Shown: piece after piece, positions 5,659 through 8,663 of the stretch | Layout: every line of letters starts with the position of its first letter | Position numbering within the stretch: the stretch's first letter is position 1 | From: Bacillota bacterium | GTDB taxonomy: Bacteria > Bacillota > Clostridia > Lachnospirales > WQUN01 | Direction of reading: 5' to 3' | Assembly: GCA_009782085.1 (NCBI GenBank) | Contig: WQUN01000248.1 | Coordinates: 1-8,663 of the forward strand | DNA: 8,663 bases | Position numbers and translations under genes: made by a program | Notes under the pieces: generated by a model | Database searches by the model: none | What the model saw: only the letters and a program-made list of their open reading frames with translations | What the model was told of the DNA's origin: nothing

Positions 5659-6839
5659 TATACCGATTTTATCGCCTCAGCGAAGCTCTCCAGCGAGTTC
5701 AGCACAGTCTCCCTCTTCACGCAGTACGATATCCGGAAATACCCCGGCGCGCCGAACGACCTGCCGGGTACGATCAGCAGCCGGAATTTCTTTGCCGCCT
5801 CGCAGAAAGCAACGTCATCGGCTAACGGTGATTTCGGGAACAGGTAAAACGCGCCCTGGGGCTTGAAGCACTCATAGCCCATTTCGGTAAGGCTATTGTA
5901 TAATATATCGCGGTTTTCCCTGTAAAACGCCGTATCCACCGCCGCGTCCGCGCAGACCGCCGCGACCCGCTGGAACAGCGACGGGCTGTTGACGAAGCCC
6001 AGGATCCTGTTGGCCGTGGCCAAAGCCGGCCAGATCTCGCCGTAGCCGTCCATCTCCCGCGGGACGGCTAGATAGCCGATCCTCTCGCCGGGCAGGGACA
6101 GGGCCTTGCTGTAGGAATACGCCACGAAAGTGTTTGCGTAGAATTTTGTCACATACGGGACGTCCGCGCCGTCGTAGGCGATTTCCCTGTACGGCTCGTC
6201 GGAGATGAGATACACGGTGTTTCCGGTCTTTTTGCGCCAGCCCTCCAATATGCCGCCCAGCGCTTCCAGCGTCTTCGCCGGATAGACCGCGCCGCTGGGG
6301 TTGTTGGGCGAGTTGATGATCACGGCTTTTGTCCGGGGGGAGAGGGCCTTTTCGAGCCCGGCCAGGTCCGGCTGGAAATCCTCGGAGGCGTTCGGGACGA
6401 TCACCAGCTCCCCGCCGAAATTCCTGACATACCACCTGTATTCCCCGAAAAACGGCGCGAAAACGACGACCTCGTCTCCGGGGTCGAGCAAGGTTTTGAA
6501 CGCGACGTTCATCGCGCCCGCCGCTCCCACGGTCATGATGATGCTGTTCTCGTCGAAATCAACGCCGAAGCGCCGGTTTATCGACTCCGCTATGGCCTTT
6601 CGCGAGTCCGGGTAGCCGGCGTTGACCATGTAGCCGTGCAAAAAAACCGGGTCCTCGTTTCCGGCGATTTCGAGTATCGCCCGGCGGACTTCCTCCGGCG
6701 GGGCGACGTTCGGGTTGCCGAGGCTGAAATCGTAGACCCGGTCGGCCCCGTGTATCTGAGCCATCCGCCGCCCTTCCTCGAACATCGCGCGTATGGCTGA
6801 CGAATTAGCGATGACTTCCTTTATCGATTGGGATAACAT
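5658..6839 (-). CDS. Class I/II pyridoxal-phosphate-dependent aminotransferase
   Basis: This 393-residue fold-type I aminotransferase has FSLGNPNVAPPEEV (38-51), TVGAAGAMN (103-111), the substrate/PLP loop INSPNNPSG (175-183), SDEPY (213-217, Asp214 contacting the PLP nitrogen), the PLP lysine Lys245 in YSYSKALSLPGERIGY, and YFRISYCV with Arg369 binding the substrate carboxylate. It resembles the AspC-like enzymes of Clostridia, so aspartate or a broad range of amino acids is a plausible substrate, but the sequence does not fix this. GGAGG seven bases before the ATG at 6837-6839 supports the start. A promoter lies at 6876-6904. No terminator follows, so it is probably the first gene of a transcript running through hisC, RAYT and dnaB. 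Its TAG stop overlaps a short GTAG palindrome by one base. Confidence 0.92.
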   Translation of the reverse strand: MLSQSIKEVIANSSAIRAMFEEGRRMAQIHGADRVYDFSLGNPNVAPPEEVRRAILEIAGNEDPVFLHGYMVNAGYPDSRKAIAESINRRFGVDFDENSIIMTVGAAGAMNVAFKTLLDPGDEVVVFAPFFGEYRWYVRNFGGELVIVPNASEDFQPDLAGLEKALSPRTKAVIINSPNNPSGAVYPAKTLEALGGILEGWRKKTGNTVYLISDEPYREIAYDGADVPYVTKFYANTFVAYSYSKALSLPGERIGYLAVPREMDGYGEIWPALATANRILGFVNSPSLFQRVAAVCADAAVDTAFYRENRDILYNSLTEMGYECFKPQGAFYLFPKSPLADDVAFCEAAKKFRLLIVPGRSFGAPGYFRISYCVKRETVLNSLESFAEAIKSV

Positions 6840-6875
6840 GGGAACGCCTCCGTGTGCGCAATAACATGCGCTCCA

Positions 6876-6904
6876 AATATATACTTTTGAGCGGACAAAA
6901 GCAA
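6876..6904 (-). promoter_or_regulatory. Sigma70-type promoter for the aminotransferase-hisC-RAYT-dnaB transcript
   Basis: On the minus strand, -35 TTGCTT (6899-6904) and -10 TATATT (6876-6881) are separated by exactly 17 bases. The -10 matches the consensus at five of six positions. It lies between the metK terminator and the aminotransferase start. The predicted leader, about 30 bases, can form a small GCGCA/TGCGC hairpin before the ribosome binding site. Confidence 0.65.
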
Positions 6905-6935
6905 GAGCGAACTTTTGCGATTACGGAGGGGAACA

Positions 6936-6983
6936 ACTGAAAAAGCCCCGAAAAAGGCTGACAAATCAACCTTCCCGGGGCTA
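6936..6983 (-). terminator. Intrinsic terminator of metK
   Basis: On the minus strand AGCCCCG (6976-6982) pairs with CGGGGCT (6944-6950). The inner part continues as AAGGTTGA against TCAGCCTT around a TTTG loop with one wobble pair. A run of T follows (A-tract 6940-6944 on the + strand). It begins 16 bases after the metK stop and separates metK from the aminotransferase promoter. Confidence 0.88.
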
Positions 6984-6998
6984 TGTTTGGAGACGGCT

Positions 6999-8177
6999 TC
7001 ACAGATACTTCCTCAATTCCTCCGCCATGTCTGTCCTCTCCCACGGCAGGTCCAGCTCCGGCCTTCCGAAATGCCCGTACGCGGCGAGCCGGCGGTAGAT
7101 CGGCCTGCGAAGGTCAAAATGCTCTATGATCGCCGCCGGGCGCATATCGAAATGCCTGTGGATTATCTCCTCCAAAAGGGCGGCGCCGACCTTTCCGGCG
7201 CCGTCCGTGTCCGCTTGAACGGCCAGAGGGGCCGCCTTGCCGATGGCGTAGGAGACGGCCAGCTCGCACTGCTCCGCGAGGCCCGCCGCGACGATGTTCT
7301 TCGCGACATAACGCGCCATGTAGGCCGCCGACCTGTCCACCTTCGTCGGGTCCTTCCCGGAGAACGAGCCGCCGCCGTGCCTCGCGCAGCCGCCGTAGGT
7401 GTCGATGATTATCTTGCGCCCCGTCAGGCCGCAGTCGCCGTATGGGCCGCCGACCACGAAGCGCCCCGTCGGGTTGACGTAGATTTTCGTGCCGCCGTCG
7501 ATAAGGTTAGGAGGGATGACTTTTTTGACGACGAGCTCGGTTATGTCACGGACGATCGCGCCGTAGCCGGCTTCCGGATCGTGCTGGGCCGAGATCACGA
7601 CGGCCTCCGCCCGGACGGGCGTCCTGCCGTCGTATTCTATCGTGACCTGGGACTTGCCGTCCGGCCGCAGATACGGGATGAGGCCGCTTTTGCGCGCGTC
7701 GGCGAGCTCCCTCGCCAGGGCGTGCGCCAGCGCGGCCGGCAGCGGCATGAGCTCCGGCGTCTCCCGGCAGGCGAAGCCGAACATCATCCCCTGATCCCCG
7801 GCGCCGGTGCTCTCGAAGACGTCGCGCGAGCCTTCCCTGGCCTCGATAGCCGCGTCCACGCCCATGGCTATGTCCGGGGACTGGCCCTTCAGCGACGTGA
7901 TCACCGCGCAGGAGTTGCAGTCGAAGCCGATTTCCCCGCTTGTGTAGCCGATTTCCCGGACGGTCTCTCTCGCGATGCGGTCGATGTCCACGCGGCATTC
8001 GGCGGTAATTTCCCCCGCGACGAATACGACGCCCGTCGTGGCCATTACCTCGCAGGCCACTCTGGCCATGGGGTCCTGGGCCAGGATCGCGTCGAGTATC
8101 GCGTCGGCGATCTGGTCGCACACCTTGTCCGGGTGGCCCTCTGTCACGGATTCGGACGTAAAGAAGCGTTTTGACAT
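6999..8177 (-). CDS. metK: S-adenosylmethionine synthetase
   Basis: This cytosolic tetrameric enzyme makes S-adenosylmethionine from methionine and ATP, releasing phosphate and diphosphate. The 392 residues match the family length. Visible motifs are GHPDK (14-18) with the catalytic histidine, the signature GAGDQGMMFG (125-134), IDTYGG (258-263), and the P-loop-like GGGSFSGKDPTKVDRSAAY (268-286), where Ser replaces the more usual Ala before FSGKD. The three-domain pattern appears complete to the C-terminal LRKYL. GGAGGG eight bases before the ATG at 8175-8177 fixes the start. It is apparently a single-gene unit: a promoter and SAM-I riboswitch precede it and an intrinsic terminator follows, so its product should shut down its own transcription. 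Confidence 0.97.
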   Translation of the reverse strand: MSKRFFTSESVTEGHPDKVCDQIADAILDAILAQDPMARVACEVMATTGVVFVAGEITAECRVDIDRIARETVREIGYTSGEIGFDCNSCAVITSLKGQSPDIAMGVDAAIEAREGSRDVFESTGAGDQGMMFGFACRETPELMPLPAALAHALARELADARKSGLIPYLRPDGKSQVTIEYDGRTPVRAEAVVISAQHDPEAGYGAIVRDITELVVKKVIPPNLIDGGTKIYVNPTGRFVVGGPYGDCGLTGRKIIIDTYGGCARHGGGSFSGKDPTKVDRSAAYMARYVAKNIVAAGLAEQCELAVSYAIGKAAPLAVQADTDGAGKVGAALLEEIIHRHFDMRPAAIIEHFDLRRPIYRRLAAYGHFGRPELDLPWERTDMAEELRKYL

Positions 8178-8205
8178 TTGTTATCCCTCCGTTTTGGAAA
8201 ATAAA

Positions 8206-8242
8206 GGCTTATAAAAATGGCTTATAAAAATGGCTTATAAAC
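8206..8242. repeat. 13-bp tandem repeat in the metK leader
   Basis: GGCTTATAAAAAT occurs twice perfectly on the + strand (8206-8218 and 8219-8231), followed by a partial third copy GGCTTATAAAC (8232-8242). It lies between the riboswitch terminator and the metK ribosome binding site, so it is transcribed only on read-through. The unit length equals that of the duplication upstream of hisC, but the sequence is different. Replication slippage is the simplest explanation. Confidence 0.8.
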
Positions 8243-8254
8243 AATGAAAGCGCA

Positions 8255-8283
8255 TAAAAATAAAGGCCCCTTGGGGGGCCTCC
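8255..8283 (-). terminator. Intrinsic terminator of the SAM-I riboswitch
   Basis: On the minus strand AGGCCCC (8275-8281) pairs with GGGGCCT (8264-8270) around the loop CCAA, followed by the T-rich TTATTTTTA. Two G-T wobbles can lengthen the stem. It lies 37 bases after the aptamer and 80 bases before metK, as expected for premature termination when S-adenosylmethionine is bound. Confidence 0.9.
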
Positions 8284-8319
8284 TGAAGTTTTGACTTTCC
8301 GCCTGATAAACGGAAACAT

Positions 8320-8460
8320 CGCGAACTCATCTTCCGGCGCGCGAACGGGACCCGCGCGTCCGGGGGAGTTGGCACCGTGCCACGCGCCGATTATTAATCG
8401 GCGCCGGCCGGTTGCCGGGTTTCATAGGGCCCAATCCCTCCACCGCTCTGGATGAACGCG
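8320..8460 (-). promoter_or_regulatory. SAM-I riboswitch (S-box) controlling metK
   Basis: The minus strand carries the conserved S-box core: AGAGCGGTGGAGGGA, then CCCTATGAAACCCGGCAACC (8411-8430), and later GGTGCCAACTCC. P1 is formed by 8451-8460 with 8320-8331 and includes a small internal loop. P3 is a perfect 9-bp stem (8384-8392 with 8396-8404) around AAT. P4 is the GC-rich region 8332-8368. SAM binding stabilises P1 and favours the terminator at 8255-8283. A candidate antiterminator pairs 8331-8337 (CCGGAAG) with 8282-8288 (CTTCAGG), with one mismatch. An extra hairpin (TTTCCG/CGGAAA, 8296-8316) lies between aptamer and terminator. Confidence 0.95.
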
Positions 8461-8463
8461 ACG

Positions 8464-8492
8464 ATAATATCATAAAGAAACGATAAAATCAA
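8464..8492 (-). promoter_or_regulatory. Sigma70-type promoter of the metK transcript
   Basis: On the minus strand, -35 TTGATT (8487-8492) and -10 TATTAT (8464-8469) are exactly 17 bases apart. The -10 matches the consensus at five of six positions. Transcription would begin close to 8457, next to the 5' strand of the riboswitch P1 stem, which fits well. Confidence 0.75.
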
Positions 8493-8560
8493 CCAAAATT
8501 TTCAATATACACAGGTCAGTCTAAATTCCGTGAATTTGCCTATTAAAGCGGTGAATTATT

Positions 8561-8580
8561 GTAGGCGGGGGCTCTGCTCC
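8561..8580 (+). repeat. Weak GTAG palindrome upstream of the metK promoter
   Basis: GTAGGCG is followed by GGGGC, loop TCT and GCTCC, a five-pair stem with one wobble. It resembles GTAG-headed intergenic REP elements but is poorly matched to those in the RAYT gene and may be truncated or chance. The rest of the stretch from 8493 to the right edge contains no gene I can support. Confidence 0.28.
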
Positions 8581-8663
8581 ATATCCACTAACTTAAAGAT
8601 TCAACTGCAACTTTTTACTTTTACGTCGTTTTTCGGTACACAGGTTTATGAATGCAACTGCAG

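Noticed and set aside
6915..8174. Long + strand open frame of about 419 codons opposite metK
   Set aside because: It is the antisense shadow of metK: Arg/Gly/Asp-rich with no recognisable domain, while the minus strand encodes an unmistakable MetK.
8593..8661. Possible C-terminal end of a minus-strand gene entering from the right (22 codons then TAA)
   Set aside because: Lys/Arg-rich fragment without a recognisable motif; too short to support at a window edge.

Overview
This window is a bacterial chromosomal segment. Every convincing gene lies on the minus strand, so transcription runs from right to left. The host genes are GC-rich, start with purine-rich ribosome binding sites and use S-box (SAM-I) riboswitch control. 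A secreted or surface CARDB/S-layer-type protein sits beside an ABC ATPase. Together these suggest a GC-rich, Clostridia-like member of the Bacillota; this is an inference, not a firm assignment.

Right-hand block (6936-8663): metK (S-adenosylmethionine synthetase) has a sigma70-type promoter, a SAM-I riboswitch with an intrinsic terminator, and a 5' leader carrying a 13-bp tandem repeat. A strong terminator closes the unit. The outermost bases, about 8493-8663, hold no supportable gene, only a weak GTAG-type palindrome.

Middle block (2504-6904): a good promoter drives a class I PLP aminotransferase, followed by hisC, a REP-associated tyrosine transposase (RAYT, HUH family) and the replicative helicase dnaB. 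I see no terminator between them. The RAYT gene is AT-richer than its neighbours. Its start overlaps the end of hisC and its stop overlaps the first possible start of dnaB, so it is threaded into the operon without breaking it. Inside the RAYT reading frame are two inverted REP-type palindromes, each with a 5' GTAG and a 9-bp stem around a 4-nt loop. They differ by a compensated base pair. This is the most unusual thing in the window.

Left-hand block (1-2503): a 237-bp AT-rich gap after dnaB holds a perfect 15-bp hairpin that supplies the last dnaB codons and stop, a heptamer repeat array and a possible 22-residue peptide gene. Then come a hydroxypyruvate isomerase-like TIM-barrel gene, a LolD/MacB-type ABC ATPase and the 5' part of a secreted CARDB/S-layer-like protein. 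These three are tightly packed, and the last runs off the left edge. The ATPase and surface protein probably belong to an export or envelope system whose permease lies outside the window.

No tRNA, rRNA or CRISPR array was seen.
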